Below, in pieces: positions 45,294 to 57,279 of a DNA stretch of 64,000 bases; position 1 is the stretch's first letter, and every line of letters starts with the position of its first letter. The stretch comes from Turritopsis dohrnii. Lineage: Eukaryota > Cnidaria > Hydrozoa > Anthoathecata > Oceaniidae. The notes under the pieces were generated by a model. That model was not told where the DNA came from. It did no database searches and worked only from the letters and a program-made list of their open reading frames with translations. The stretch spans positions 62,001-126,000 of the forward strand of contig BQMF02000030.1 in assembly GCA_027922465.2 (NCBI GenBank), written 5' to 3'. Made by a program: the position numbers and the translations under genes.

Positions 45294-46980
45294 GTAATCG
45301 TTTGAATAAGCGCCCAGGCGCTTATTTAATTTTTCTGCTTTAAGGGGGGCGCTTATTCCAGATGGGCGCTTATTCGAAAGGGGTGCTTATAGATATTTTT
45401 CGAAAAATAAGGATTAAAAATTCAAAGATCAACGTTCTTTTTCACATGTTTTACATCTGTCAGGAGAACAAAAGTCAAAAAAGGTTTTTTTATAATAAAC
45501 CGGTTTATAAGGAACCTAGTACTAGAATCTTTAAAACTTAAGAAACTTTTACTGCTACAAATTATTCCTGCTTTTCAAGATAAGAAACATTATTAGACTT
45601 TTTTTTATGATTTCTTGGCATTTCTTATTTCATCAGGAACAAACGGGTTCAGTTCAGGAGTGTTCATATACTCTAATTGCTTCTTCGGTTTCTTCATTTC
45701 AACCCGTTTTTGAGAGCCATTCGTCATAAAATTCAGCACAGTGTTGTTTGAATGGCTTATTCCACGAAACGTCAGGTGCCTGGATGTAACGTGTACAGCC
45801 ACCCGGAATCAAAACTACGTCAATTTTTTTGTTTTTTAACGAGTTGGTTGCGGAATCTTCGATATGACAAGAATATGCATCCCATGCCGGTAAACGCCTT
45901 GTGAATGAGAACATGCCGTGTACCTGATCTATCCACTGACGAGGCGATGATACATTTTCCTTGGAATTCCTTGTGAAGCTTTTCGACATCTCGCTTTGCT
46001 GCCTTAAATACGATAAATGGCTTAAGTTTTTTTCCATTCGCTTGAGCAGTTAAATGAACTGTTACCCGACTCTTTTCATGGCCTGTTGATTTTAAAGTTA
46101 CAGTTTTCGATCCAGTTTTTTCAACAGTTGAAGACCATGTCAGTCCAATCGGGGGTTTCGTCCATGGCATAGATATTATCCATAGTGTAGTTGTACTGCA
46201 AATGCAGTCTTCGAATTCGTAACACGTGTGCTATGAGTTTAGAAATCACCATATCCGGGTCCTTCTGACATATAGACGTCTTTCTGTGCAACGACAAGCC
46301 ATTTCTTCTCATGAAATTGCGACACCAACCTTCACTGGCAAAAAAATCTGTTTCGTTTGAGTTTTCCACTTCTTTGAAAAAAACTGATGCTTTTTTCATG
46401 ATAAGGGTGCGGGAAACACATAATCCTTTAGACCTTCTTTCTAAAACCCAGTCCAATACCTTCTTTTCTAGTTCCTCACTTAAAGGTTTCCTTCCACCAC
46501 CAGGCAGTCTTTTCTTTTCTTTTCCTTTCGCTGCAGTTGTCTGAGCCTGTATTTTATTACGGTTCGAAACCCAACGAGCGACCATTCTTCGATCAACACC
46601 AAAATGTCTGGCAGACGCACTTATGTTAAACTGGTCAGCATATTGAATTGCCTTCAGTTTGAACACTGCTGTATAACTTTTCAAGCTTTCTCTTTTGTGA
46701 CAAACAGCAGAATCACTTTGATCTTGACTCGCCATGTTACCAATAATAAATGCGATGCAAAAATATCCTACACTAAAAGCAGTTCTGTTCAAAATATGAT
46801 AGAATTCGAATGTTTTATTTTGCATTCAAACAAGAAAAATATACACTGCAATGTCTTCTTGGATTGGCATAGTTATGCTTGCTTTGCATTCCAGGTGAAA
46901 AATGGCTCGTGCAAGAGGACCACAATTTACTTTTGAAATGGTTTACAAGATAAAATTTACAGGGCCTATTCGCGGACACC
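45294..46980 (-). mobile_element. pogo/Tigger element, right end not found
   Basis: The left end carries ccgtaatcgtttgaataagc followed by repeats of GCGCTTATT (45315-45390). The right end should show the inverse but does not, so this copy is probably truncated there. The transposase pseudogene at 46735-45605 fills the interior. Confidence 0.5.
45605..46735 (-). pseudogene. pogo/Tigger-type transposase with frameshifts
   Basis: The N-terminus has a helix-turn-helix: SYTAVFKLKAIQYADQF and SARHFGVDRRMVARWVSNR. A CENP-B-like domain follows (FFASEGWCRNFMRRNGLSL). The DDE core shows IYAMDETP, TGHEKSRVTVHLTAQANGKK and VVLIPGGCTRYIQAPDVSWN, the usual order for pogo/Tigger transposases. Frame changes near 46135 and near 45970, and again in the C-terminal region near 45710, make it a pseudogene. 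The natural start is probably MASQDQSDSAV at 46735. Confidence 0.75.
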
Positions 46981-46983
46981 ATA

Positions 46984-47125
46984 TTCGAATGTAAAATATG
47001 GGTCTCGACACACTTGCACAGAAACTTTTAAGATATATACAATATATGAGCTAACGATACAGAAAAAATAGCTATTAAAATCTCACACTTTTAACAGCAA
47101 AACGTAACCAGGCCAAACATCGAAG
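46984..47125. repeat. Left copy of a 10 kb-spaced direct repeat
   Basis: From attcgaatgtaaaatatggg to agcaaaacgtaaccaggcca this sequence matches 56978-57120 in the same orientation with about 10 differences in ~137 bases. The pair brackets the hAT that is split by the Harbinger element. Confidence 0.85.
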
Positions 47126-50104
47126 GAAAAAAGAAATACCATTTGAATGAAATGATCATCCTTTACTAGCACCGACGTGTGAGAAAATTTTGTTGGATCA
47201 GGGAAGGAAAAGACTTAATTTGATCATGAAAGGAAATGTCGTTTAATGTTTCTAATAAAACGTACTGGCGGTACTCGTGAACATCATAACATTGACCGTC
47301 ACTTTTATTTTATCGATAAGGCCACATTATTGTTTTACATCAGTTTTGTCCTAAAAATCACTCCAAAGTGTTTTTTTGTATATGAACAACTGTTGTCACC
47401 ATATAGCCCATCTTAAAATAACTTGGGTTTCCCTGTGCTTTGCCATTGATTTCCCTGAGGATTTACAAGATAGCAATTCTATCAACTTCGTTCTGTTATA
47501 GAATTATAGCGGACGGTTTCTATTTGTAGCAACTTTTGAAACAGCTGTTGTTTCTTTAGGCTAGCTTTATATGGTCAAATCTTCGTCGCATCGAACTTAA
47601 TTATATTATGATCGGCATTAATGCGACTAAAGTTCGACTTCTCTTTATATGGTCGAATTTATGTTGTTAACAAATTTACGTGGCTGCACGTGCAAAAATT
47701 TTCAACAATTAATTTCAAGAAAATTTACGTTAACTCTTTGGCGGTCAAGCTAATTTTTCAATATGACAAAATTTTAGACATAGCTTTAATCAAACACAAA
47801 TATAATCTTAACACAACATAAATAGGCCATAAAAGTATATATTTTCTAAAAGCTTAATAAATTCTCCTTCAGAAAATTAAAAAAAAAATTTTCCAAAATT
47901 AAAATGCTGCCGTCAGCACTTTTGCAAACATAAACAAAAAAAGTTTTGCTTTTTTTCAAAATCCTATTTTTTTATCTAGATGACTCTAAAATGGTCAATA
48001 AATGATTTAAAAGCATGAAACCTTGTACAAAACCTTCTTCATATATTGTGAGTGTGTCCTGAAAATTTCACTTCAAAACCTTTATCCAATAAAAAGTTAT
48101 TGATAACTTAGTGAAAGTGGAAAAATGCCAAAAAGGAGGGAAAAATAAGACTTAGTATTGAAACATTTATTACTGAAATCAGTCTTTTGGATTGCTTTTG
48201 CAGTGGTAACCTTCAAAACATATTTTGCAAATAAACAAATTTTACACAATAGTTTGAAGTTTTTTTCCTTGTTTGTTTTCCTTTTGCATTTCGCTTGTAA
48301 CCGCAAACAGTGCAGCATTTCTTTTCAGGATAGCGGCTTGATGGGAAATGCTTTCCCTGTAACCTCACTACTCCTTGTAGGTGTGATTGCCTTGGGTCCA
48401 TGAGTTCATTGTTTCTCTTGTCAAACAATGGTTGAACTAACTGATGAACAAGTGTTGTGCGGTAAATATAGTGTCGACGGCGATGAGGAATAGTACCAGG
48501 GAAAAGGGTGGTTTATAAAACCATGGAATTGATAACACTGAGCTCCACCAATCTAAAAAATAACTTTTTCCACCATTTGGTAGTTTTTCTTTGAATGCTA
48601 TAACTGGCTAACAACTGATCACACTTGTCAACTCCATTCATAAAGCAATTGTACTGGTTGATCATTCTTGGCTTATTGTTTGGCTCGTCCTCACCGCGAC
48701 GCTGGACTTCCTCAATCTCCTTTCCATGGATACTGGACACAACGAAAACGTCTCTCTTATCTTTCCAGTGGACTGAAAGAATGTTATCTTTCCTAACAAA
48801 AACACTTTGACCTTTTTCTAGAACTGCTTTGGTAAAGGTCCCTGGAAATTTACCATGGTCTACACGAATCGTACCGCAACTAAAGGTACCATTTTCAGCA
48901 AGAAATTCAATCAACGGTATAGTTGTGAAATAGTTGTCGAAGAAAACATTGTGATTTCGGTTCATGTTTGGTGATAACAATTCTGTTACAACTCTGTATG
49001 TCATCCCCTTTTCTTGTGTATTATTTACTTTGCCAGTGTAAATTTGGAACTGTAAGCAATATCCAGTAGATGCATCTGCCAATACCCAAATCTTAATACC
49101 AAATTTGGTCGGCTTCTTTGGCATGTATTGGATGAAGCTGACACGGCATCTTGTCCCTACCATTTGCTCGTCAACAGAAAGCTCTTTGGAGGGACTAAAC
49201 GCAGAATTGAATGTGTTATTCAATGTTTTATGTAATCCACCTAGTTTATAAAGCTTGTACTCAGGTGAGTCCTTCTCAGGAATTTTCGTATTATCAGCAA
49301 GGTGAAGATACCGAAGAATTGCTTTGTACCGGTTGATTGGCATTACTGATGCAAACCACGGAATGTTACAAATTCCATCTCTTCTCCAGTAGTTTTCAAT
49401 CTCCGGAAGCTTTACAATTCCCATAGCAATGGTTATACCCAGAAACGCTTGCAATTCCTCCAACGTAATGTGTTGCCAATTGTTATTGTTTTCTGTCACC
49501 TGATTACGATATCGATTAGTTTCAGCGACAATTTGCTCCATTACGTTGTTAGTAAAATACACTTTGAAGCTCTCATTTGGTGAATTGATTGAGCTGGCAC
49601 ACCTGTTTACACCAATAAACTCAGCGAAAGTTTGTTCTGAATTAGGATTTGAAAATGGAGTCTTCAAATCTTTCCATATCGGTTGATCTTGTTTTTGGTT
49701 TGCGCGTGTGGTTCCTTTTGGAGCTTGCTTTGGTTTTGTTGGTTGCTTTGGTTTTGTTGGTGCTTGCTTTAGTTTTGGTACTTGCTTTGGTTTTAAATTT
49801 TTCTGTCTGGTTATCGTTGAAACGTGCTCATCCAGTACAAATTTGACATCATCACTGTCATCATGGCTTACGTCATCGCTTGCGTCACCACCGTCATCAT
49901 TGATGTTTGACATGGATTCACTTCCATCATTTTTTTCAAGATCACGCACCTTGAAAAAGAAAATTCAATAGTAATTAGCAAGAAGAAATAAATGATTTTG
50001 CAGGAAGCTCAAGTTGTTGGTAAAAGCAGTAGAAATGTACAGCCTGACAGCGGTACAGTACAGGAGGCAGTAGGTGTTTGTCATAGTCGGTGACATTGCC
50101 TGTA

Positions 50105-52162
50105 CAGGGGTTTTTCCAAGCACTTTTGTTTACCACCGTTTTTATAAAAAAATTGAGTTTTTCAAGTCAACGTAGGTGTGACGTATCTTTGATCGGTGAT
50201 ATCTCCGCAACGGTTGGTCATAGAGAAACAACACCATAAATGTTTTTATCAGTTCTTTTAGATAAACTGATTAGAATAGCGCCATCATGGTTGGCGTCGA
50301 GCGGAAACATTTTCGGTTTTGGGCATCTTAGATGGAAGGAAAATGATCATTTGGCTCTGTTACCCAATAGTTTTTTCGATCTTTTCCATTGCGAGTTCGT
50401 ATCAATATTTTGTGCGCCGATGCTATAAAACTCACGAATTTCTAGTTTATGTACTAGACCAGGTTAAAAAGACTTAAAAAGCATTAAAATGTGATCAAAA
50501 GTTCGCACCTAGACGCCGAGAAAGTGGTGCAGCAATAACCGACCCTGAACTATAAATCTCTGAATCATCATACAGAATCTGATGAAATAGAAAGAAAAAA
50601 ATATGAAAAAAATGTTATTCGCTTTAACTTTTAAGTCGCGATGCTACTTTCCTTGTTTTAGTTTTGGTATCTTCTGCCTTTAACCATTCTCTGAGTATTT
50701 CGTTGAAATCATGCTCAGTTAGCTCGCGGAATCTGCAAATTCTCATGCAGTTACATAAAGTTTCTGCAGTCATAGATTTTCTCAATTTCGTACAAATCAA
50801 TTTCATCAGACTAAAAGATCTCTCCACTTCAGCAGTTGACGGAGGAATCAGACCTGCTAGAATGAGGATGACAGAAATATCCCGATGACTTGCTGAAATT
50901 GAAGAGCCAAACCAAGATTTCGAGGCAATGTCAAATGAATAGTGAACGTTTTTTTCTAATTGTTCCTTCTGTTTCTGCAGCATCTTTATATCCTTCTCGA
51001 TTTTGATTAATTTTCTCTTGCTGAGAAAAGATGATAAGGTGGCTTTCGTTTTTTCGGCATTTCTCAATTTGACCTCGATTGCTGACAGTTTGGATTCTTG
51101 CTGATTTTCATAGTTCAACCGATCCTTTAAGACAAACTTCTTATAAACCTTGTACTGAGTTGTTAGGGCCTCACCATCGACAATCTGTGGATACAAAACA
51201 TTCCGAAGATTCACTGGTTGACCATAAAATGATCCAAGTGCTTCGATGGCGTTCAAATCAATTCCGAAAAATATTATGCATGAATATAAAAATGCATGGT
51301 CAATACATAGTTTTTCTTTCCTGTGCTTCATTCATTCTCGTATTATTATGATTCTTTACATTGTGTATCAAATTCATTCAGAGTTTAGACCAATGATATA
51401 TAACAGCATAAATTATAACGCGATCGGAAGTTCAGATTTTTTCTTCGCTATTTTTGGATCAACCTGCTAGGATTATTCATGTTTAAAGCTGGGTTTACAC
51501 ACGGCGAAAATGAAATTTGATAGGTTCATCGTCCCAGGCAGTAAGTGATGTCTTCTAAACTTTGTTAAACTGTCAAATCTGTTATTGAAAAAAAAATTTG
51601 TGGTTATTTCTTTTTCGAAAACATCTATTAAGGAATGTTTTCTACATTCAGAAGTAAAATTGGCAAGTGTAAAAATAGTGTTAACGACATGATGATCGCA
51701 CCATGAACACAACGTTCGCGCGTATGATTATGTAATTTTGAGACGTTAATTCATCTATAAGAACATTTTGATGTTCGACATATCTGGAATCAATCTATAA
51801 ATTTATTTGTGAATTCGTCGAAACCAGTGGAGCGATCTTGTTGCAACTTATGAAATAGCGAAACCTTCCGTTTGAAGACGCTTATTTGAAACTGAATATC
51901 AAATAAAAGATTAGAAGAAACAAACATGGTTAAAGAGAAGGTTAAATGAAAATTTACGTAATGTGGTCGATATTGGCTTGAAAAAAGACGAATGTACAAA
52001 AGACGATAACAAATGCGTCTTGTCGACAGCTTGTTTTTGGTTTAATAGTGTTGAATCAATGAATGAAAAATTTTTTTTACAAATTGAGTTTTTGAAACTC
52101 AATTTAAATTGAGTTTTTTACCACCGTTTACCGGTGGTAAAAAATGCTTGGAAAAACCACTG
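50105..52162 (-). mobile_element. 2 kb hAT inside the piggyBac intron, 5 bp duplication
   Basis: Ends CAGGGGTTTTTCCAAGCA (50105) and TGCTTGGAAAAACCACTG (to 52162) are inverted with one mismatch in the outer part, followed inwards by TACCACCG motifs. CTGTA flanks both sides (50100-50104 and 52163-52167). A truncated transposase lies inside on the minus strand. Confidence 0.75.
50624..51331 (-). pseudogene. hAT transposase C-terminal part
   Basis: The 235 codon frame has a coiled-coil-like middle (LSAIEVKLRNAEKTKATL and KIEKDIKMLQKQKEQLEK). It ends with the hAT dimerisation domain ISVILILAGLIPPSTAEVER, SFSLMKLICTKLRKSM, with the catalytic Glu in EVERSFS. The N-terminal zinc finger and first catalytic Asp are missing, so the element cannot move alone. 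Confidence 0.7.
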
Positions 52163-52689
52163 CTGTATTAGCAGATCTAGTTATACTCTAACAAAATTTC
52201 TACTTACTGGTGCATTAGGTAGAACAATTTCTTCAGCCATTGTATGATTAGTAGCTGGATATGAAATGTTAGGTGTAGTAACAAATACTGATTCCCGGAA
52301 CACCGGCTCATCTTCATCCATATTTCTGAGAATCTGATTATAATCAACATCTGATATTGATGGAGACTTATCAATATCATCTTCAGAATCTTCAGACATA
52401 ATTTCTTCATCACTATCAGACTCATCAGACTCAAGACATTGAGCAATAACTTCTTCTAGAGTGTATGTAATTTTCCTGTTCGCCATTTTGAAGTTTTGTT
52501 TTGGTCTGGGCTAAACTAAATATATTTGCTATGCACACAAATGACTATGTACAGTTTTATCCATGTTTTCCCGCTCTTATATCTTACTACTACCTGTACA
52601 TAGCAAAATCAGTTTTATTTTCCGCGTGAATTTGCTGTATTTACTTATTTATTATTAGGGGGTCGTTAACGTCATAAAACCAAGTAAAA

Positions 52690-54054
52690 ATAGTAAGAAA
52701 AACAAACATGGCTGCTCTTAACAAAAGAAGGTTATTATTGATGCTCCTATCTGCTTTTATTCAAAGAAGAAATAACTGGTTACGAAGACGTATACATTAT
52801 TTATTTGTACAAACAAGACTAATCAAACGAGACGAAAGCAAAAACTGTTGCGAATTTTTGGGATTTTAAACCTCGAAGCAACACGACTTTTACTATTAAA
52901 AAATTGTGACTGTCGCCGCAAAGTTAGAAGTTGTAGAAGACATGTACGTAATAATGGCTGGTGGGAAGTGGTGTGGAATACGTATTCTGATGAAAGATTC
53001 AAACAAACTTTCAGACTATCTAGAGGAACGTTTAGCTATGTGTTATCATTCATAAGAGAAAGAATTGAAAAAGATTTTAATGTAGAAGAGCCAATTTCTC
53101 CTGAAATGTGACTTGGTATATATTTATACAGGTTAGCTAGAGGTGATTATATGTACACAATTAGCGAAATGGCAGGCATTGCCGAATCGACAGTTTGCCA
53201 AATTGTTGTAGAAGTCAGCCAAGTTATTGTGGAAGTTTTATGGAAGGAAGCTGTTGACAAACATTTCCCTAAAACTGAAAATGATTTCAAGAACAGTTTA
53301 ATTGATATGGATGAAGAGTGGGAGTTCCCGTTTGCTTTTTGTGGTGTTGATGGCTCACATCTGCCTATAAGATGTCCTAATGGTGGTGCAGAGTCTATGA
53401 AACAATTTCATAATTTCAAAAATTTTCACTCTGTGGTGTTATTAGCTTTGGTTGATGCGAAATATCGAATAATTTGGGCAAGCCTTGGTGCACCCGGTAA
53501 TAGTCATGACTCTACTTATTTTCAGTCAACTGCCCTATGGGATAATATAATAAATGGGAAGGTACTTCCTAATGCAGTTAGATAGTAAATAATGTTGATG
53601 TTCCACCCGTAATTCTCGCAGATGGTGCTTTTCCACAAGGAGCTGGTTATGTAAACCGTATGGTGATGCCGTTCTGACACCTGAAAAGCGATACTTCAGC
53701 TATAGGTTAAGTGGTGCTCGTATGGTAACCGAAGGAGCCTTTGGTCGATTAAAAAGTAGATTCCGTATTTTGCATAGAAAATGTGAAAGTAACCATAATA
53801 CTGTTAAAGCTATGGGATTGGCATGTGTTGTTTTACACAATATTTGCATTGAAAAAGGAGATCTTGTTCCCAGAAATTTAGATTTAACTCTTGATCCAAC
53901 TACGAACAAACGTAGAAGTAGAGATGAGTTACGAGATTTGTTGGACTTAACAAGTTGTAGACCTCATAAAAATATACAATCCAACAAAAGTAAGGTGATC
54001 AAAGTTAGGAACAGTATAAACACACATTTTTGGGAAGAAAAAAATTCTATGTAG
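52690..54054 (+). pseudogene. PIF/Harbinger transposase
   Basis: An initial frame (MAALNKRRLLLMLLSAF) shifts near 52850 into RLSRGTFSYVLSFIRERIEK. TGA at 53109-53111 interrupts it, then GIYLYRLARGDYMYTISEMA continues in frame. The catalytic core is clear: FCGVDGSHLPIRCP (first Asp), LALVDAKYRIIWASLGAPGN and SHDSTYF (second), and after a further frameshift near 53590, RMVTEGAFGRLKSRFRI (Glu). The C-terminus has CVVLHNICIEKGD, typical of the DDE_4 family. At least three lesions show it is dead. Confidence 0.8.
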
Positions 54055-54126
54055 TATCATACATATTTTTGCTTTTATTTCTTTCTAACACTATGAGTTA
54101 TTGTTTTCTTTTTAAACATATTTTAT

Positions 54127-54264
54127 TATAGTCTGTTCAAAAAAAATGTGCACTAATTTCAGTTATCATGTGGAAACCAGATTTAGCAAATTACATCAAT
54201 TCCCTTGAGCCTGGTTTTTATATAAAAGCTGAAATTAGTGCACATTTTTTTTGAACAGACTATA
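54127..54264. mobile_element. 138 bp TA-flanked MITE
   Basis: Arms tatagtctgttcaaaaaaaa (54127) and its inverse (to 54264), extended by tgtgcactaatttcag, form a ~36 base near-perfect inverted repeat around ~65 bases. The AGTCTGTTCAAAAAAA ends flanked by TA resemble Tc1/mariner. It sits just after the Harbinger transposase stop. Confidence 0.8.
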
Positions 54265-54306
54265 AATATATTACATTATAATGCTGTTGTTTTTCTAAGA
54301 CAATCT

Positions 54307-55000
54307 TTAGACTTGGTCATTATTTAACATGTCCATAAAGGGAGTATTCTCATTATTAAACAAAACTCTATTTGATGTCCCATACCTCTGAGGTAGTCTA
54401 AGTTGATATGTGGAAGACTGGAATGGTTGTTGTTGTTGTTGCTGAGGCATGCTGAAGTTAGGTGCATTGTTATTACAGCTAGCCACCATTGTGGCCATCA
54501 TTTGTAAAAACATGTCATCCTGCTTTGCCTGCCTCTCACTGTCTTCTTTCAAAAATTGTATTAAATCTTTTGTCGGGTCTTCACTTATAATGTCTTGCAA
54601 ATCCTTGATAGAGGTACTAATTTCACTCATCAAATTTTCTTGTTTTTTTTGCTTCTTTGATGTTTTGTGTACTGGTACAAACATTTTTCGCTTTTGACAT
54701 TTATTCACCAAGGTAGAGGAGGAAGAGGAGGATATTTCATCACCAGATGGTGAATTTGATGTGCTCATAAAATTGTTGCCATCCTCTTCAAGTAGATTAG
54801 ATGGCTCTATGGCTTACTCGGGCTGACAACTTGCCATACTTGTAATAACAGTATACAATTTTTCAAACCATTTCCCATACTCTTTCTCCTCTTGAAATCT
54901 TTTTATACCTGATGCGGTCTTTATTTTTAATGCTGCTGTGCGACGCATGCTAACACATCGTTTAAACTTTGTTCTTGTTTGGTTCAGGTTGTAAGGATAC
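54307..55000 (-). CDS. Second Harbinger protein (Myb/MADF-like partner)
   Basis: The frame 54768-54307 encodes MSTSNSPSGDEISS followed by a basic patch, a helical KDLQDIISEDPTKDLIQFLK, and a glutamine-rich tail ending MLNNDQV. Just upstream on the same strand are SMRRTAALKIKTASGIKRFQ and EKEYGKWFEKLYTVITSM, which look like the end of a Myb/MADF-type DNA-binding domain, with a stop (TAA near 54813) between the two. PIF/Harbinger elements normally encode such a partner, which helps the transposase enter the nucleus and bind DNA. Divergent orientation to the transposase within the same inverted repeats supports this reading. Confidence 0.55.
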
Positions 55001-55987
55001 TCCTCTCCCCTCTCAGAGCATCAAGCTTTGACTTCTTCTATAACCTTTCCAAAGTACAAACCATTTTTAGCATTTTTTGTATTCGTTAGTATTAACTTTT
55101 GTTTATATAACTATTTATTCCACTATAACGTCTACTAAATCGTCCACAAGATTTTCTTTCCACACACATTTCCTCCCAACTTCCTTATTCTTTTTCTGTC
55201 TAAATTTTTTTAAATGGCAATTCCTTCTTCGTCGTCTTCAATTTCACCATCTGAGTTTGATAAATAATCATCCTCAAATTCATTCTATAACGTAAAAATA
55301 AAATGTAATATTAGGGTTTAAAACCTCACAAATCTCAACAAGTTCAGATTCTCCCTATTTTCTGAAATTGGGGGAAGGACTGTCCACCCTCTCTGAGCAA
55401 AGAGAAATAACTTTTGCTATAAGGATACTCAAAAAGTTTTTTGTTTCTGGCTGAGTCAAGTTTTCACAAGCATGGCTGCATCGTTGCATTTCTACTATCC
55501 CTACCCTGCTCTTGCAAATGACATTTCCCCTCCCCCTCCTGACCGTCAAATAAAAATTTTCTTAAAAACTTCATAGGTTTACTTATTCATTTAAAGTCCC
55601 TTTGTAGAAAATAGCTGATTTCATCCTGAGTTTTCCTGACCAAAATTAATCAAAACATATAACAAACTTACTAAATCTGAGTCAAAATTTTGGCTTGCCA
55701 TTCTTCGAGATCTTCAGTTAACTATTGATCAGAATCGCGCCAAAAAACAACCAAAACAAATACAACTGCGCATGCGTAAAATGAAAAATTGGTGATCTTG
55801 TTATATGATATCACAGGAAAAATAATTAAGTTCGGCAAAAGAACGACGGTATAAAGTGATGTCGAATTTACGTCGCACTATGGTAATAAGTTCGGCAAAT
55901 TTTGCTGGACTTAATTCATAATGTCGCACGTAATACAAAATTCACTTTATATGGTCGAATTTTCGTCGCACTTAATTAAAAATTTAT
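55000..55987. other. Right arm of the Harbinger element
   Basis: Mostly AT-rich sequence without a supported gene. The last 150 bases carry repeats of taagttcggcaaa and ctttatatggtcgaat that mirror the terminal repeat and probably serve as transposase-binding sites. Confidence 0.5.
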
Positions 55988-56035
55988 ATGGAATTAAGTT
56001 CGATGCGACGAAGATTCGACCATATAAAGCTAGCC

Positions 56036-56943
56036 TTAATCTTTAACCAGATAATCACTGATTACACTGGCACCATCCGAGGCAACTCCCACCATTCGAA
56101 CTTTTCTTGGAAAATTGAATTTTGCATTTGGAACAGCATTTTTCAGCGATTTATGCAATCCCTCTGCATTTGTATCATCGGGTTCTTGTAGTGACAAAAC
56201 ATCGTATTTTGGCATGCCTTTATTGCAAATTTTAATAATGTAAAGTTCCTTCTCATCATTAATCTTCGCAGAAGAGGAACCATCAAACAGTAAACTAAAA
56301 TAAAGGCGTTCTTTTTCATTTAAAGGACAAGTGACGTTATCTATCAATAGAGAATTGCTAAGAAAAATTGTTATTTCTCTTCCACTTTTATTTGTTAGAA
56401 AGCCGTTGCCCAAATTAACGCCGTGTGCTTCTTTCTTGAAAGTAGCTATTTCGTGATACTCATTGAAAGATAAGTGGTGCGTGACAACAAAATTAGCGAG
56501 TTGGAATTTCTTTTTCAATTGGTCTTATTGAATTTGATTTAACTGACGTACATGTTTCAAAATGCTTTCTTCTACTCTGATTCCTGTAACAGCTGCTGCC
56601 ACCTTTTCCGCTTCGGTTTGCTGTGGATCCTCGGCTTTCTCAGTAGCTCATTCTCTCAATATGTGTAAAGCAGTTATGTGATAGTTGGCTTTTAAATGGT
56701 CTTGCACTTTATTTTTTTTATAACTTTTGAACCTCCAACCCAATTAAGAACAGTTTTGCACACATTTCCAACCAGGGTGTCTAAAGATGAGCATCCATTT
56801 TCATCATCAATGTAGTATTCTTTGCAGATCTTGCAAAAAATGCTTTCAACCTCCTGTTCATTGGCTTCTTTGGAATTTATCCCGATTTCAGGAATATTCC
56901 AACTTTCAACTGTTTTTCGTTTCACCATGATCAACACAAACAA
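56036..56943 (-). pseudogene. hAT transposase N-terminal half, cut by the Harbinger
   Basis: The frame begins MVKRKTVESWNIPEIG with a zinc finger (FCKICKEYYIDD, then DHLKANYHITALH). After a stop near 56648 it continues in EYHEIATFKKEAHG, RLYFSLLFDGSSSAKINDEK (first catalytic Asp) and VRMVGVASDGASVIS. It ends exactly at the right TTA of the Harbinger. On the other side, left of 47556, the same reading continues only briefly (ETTAVSKVATNRN). So the Harbinger inserted into an already or later decayed hAT. Confidence 0.65.
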
Positions 56944-56977
56944 AGAATGAACACATCACTTTTGTTGTCAAACAAAA

Positions 56978-57120
56978 ATATTCGAATGTAAAATAAGGGT
57001 CTCGACACACTTGCACAGAAACTTTTAAAATATATGCAATATATGGGCTAAAAATACAGAAAAAATAGCTATTGAAATCTCACACTTTTAACAGCAAAAC
57101 GTAACCAGGACAAACATCTC
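56978..57120. repeat. Right copy of a 10 kb-spaced direct repeat
   Basis: Matches 46984-47125 in the same orientation (gggtctcgacacacttgcac, then aaatagctattgaaatctc). It lies immediately upstream of the hAT start codon. Possible explanations are two copies of the same element end or a tandem duplication around the hAT. Confidence 0.85.
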
Positions 57121-57279
57121 AACCGCAGTGCAAATTTTTCTAACCATTATCAACAAACGACTTCTGCAAAACTGCTTTGCTAGATTCTAAATCAACTTTA
57201 TGTCAATTTCAACTTTATGTCTTGGTACACAAAACTGGTTTTATTTTTGTTATACAAAGGAAAGAAACTTTGTATAATT

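Larger units (their letters stand above)
48097..52486 (-). pseudogene. piggyBac transposase, two exons, nearly intact
   Basis: Exon 1 (52486-52208) encodes ANRKITYTLEEVIAQCLESD and an acidic stretch; exon 2 starts at 49949 in phase 0. The catalytic core shows KELSVDEQMVGTRCR, NVFFDNYFTTIPL and NCFMNGVDKCDQLLA, which hold the three catalytic aspartates, and KTTKWWKKLFF, the conserved aromatic segment. A TAA at 48513-48515 interrupts the frame. Beyond it the same frame continues (TTLFPGTIPHRRRHYIYR) to the cysteine-rich zinc-binding end (KKCCTVCGYK, then CKICFEGYHC after a frameshift near 48230). A TTAA with CTCTTTGGCGG lies at 47730 and another TTAA at 52666; these are candidate ends but do not form a clear inverted repeat. 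The 2.26 kb intron contains the hAT at 50105-52162. Confidence 0.8.
47559..56035 (+). mobile_element. 8.5 kb PIF/Harbinger element with nested insertions
   Basis: Ends start GGCTAGCTTTATATGGTC and are inverted over ~44 bases with one mismatch (47559-47602 and the inverse ending 56035). Both sides are flanked by TTA (47556-47558 and 56036-56038), the TWA target typical of PIF/Harbinger. A secondary copy of tatatggtcgaat lies inside each end. The element encodes a Harbinger transposase (52690-54054) and a second protein (54307-55000) in opposite orientation. A piggyBac gene (52486-48097), itself containing a hAT, has inserted into its left part. Confidence 0.85.

Noticed and set aside
49649..49971. 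Leucine/valine-rich frames opposite the piggyBac exon
   Set aside because: Antisense shadow of the KPKQAPK-type repeats of the piggyBac N-terminal region.
47730..52669. Firm piggyBac element boundaries at TTAA sites
   Set aside because: TTAA is present at both places, but the adjoining bases do not form an inverted repeat, so the ends remain unproven.
54449..54697. + strand frame opposite the second Harbinger protein
   Set aside because: Antisense shadow; the minus-strand frame has better composition and context.
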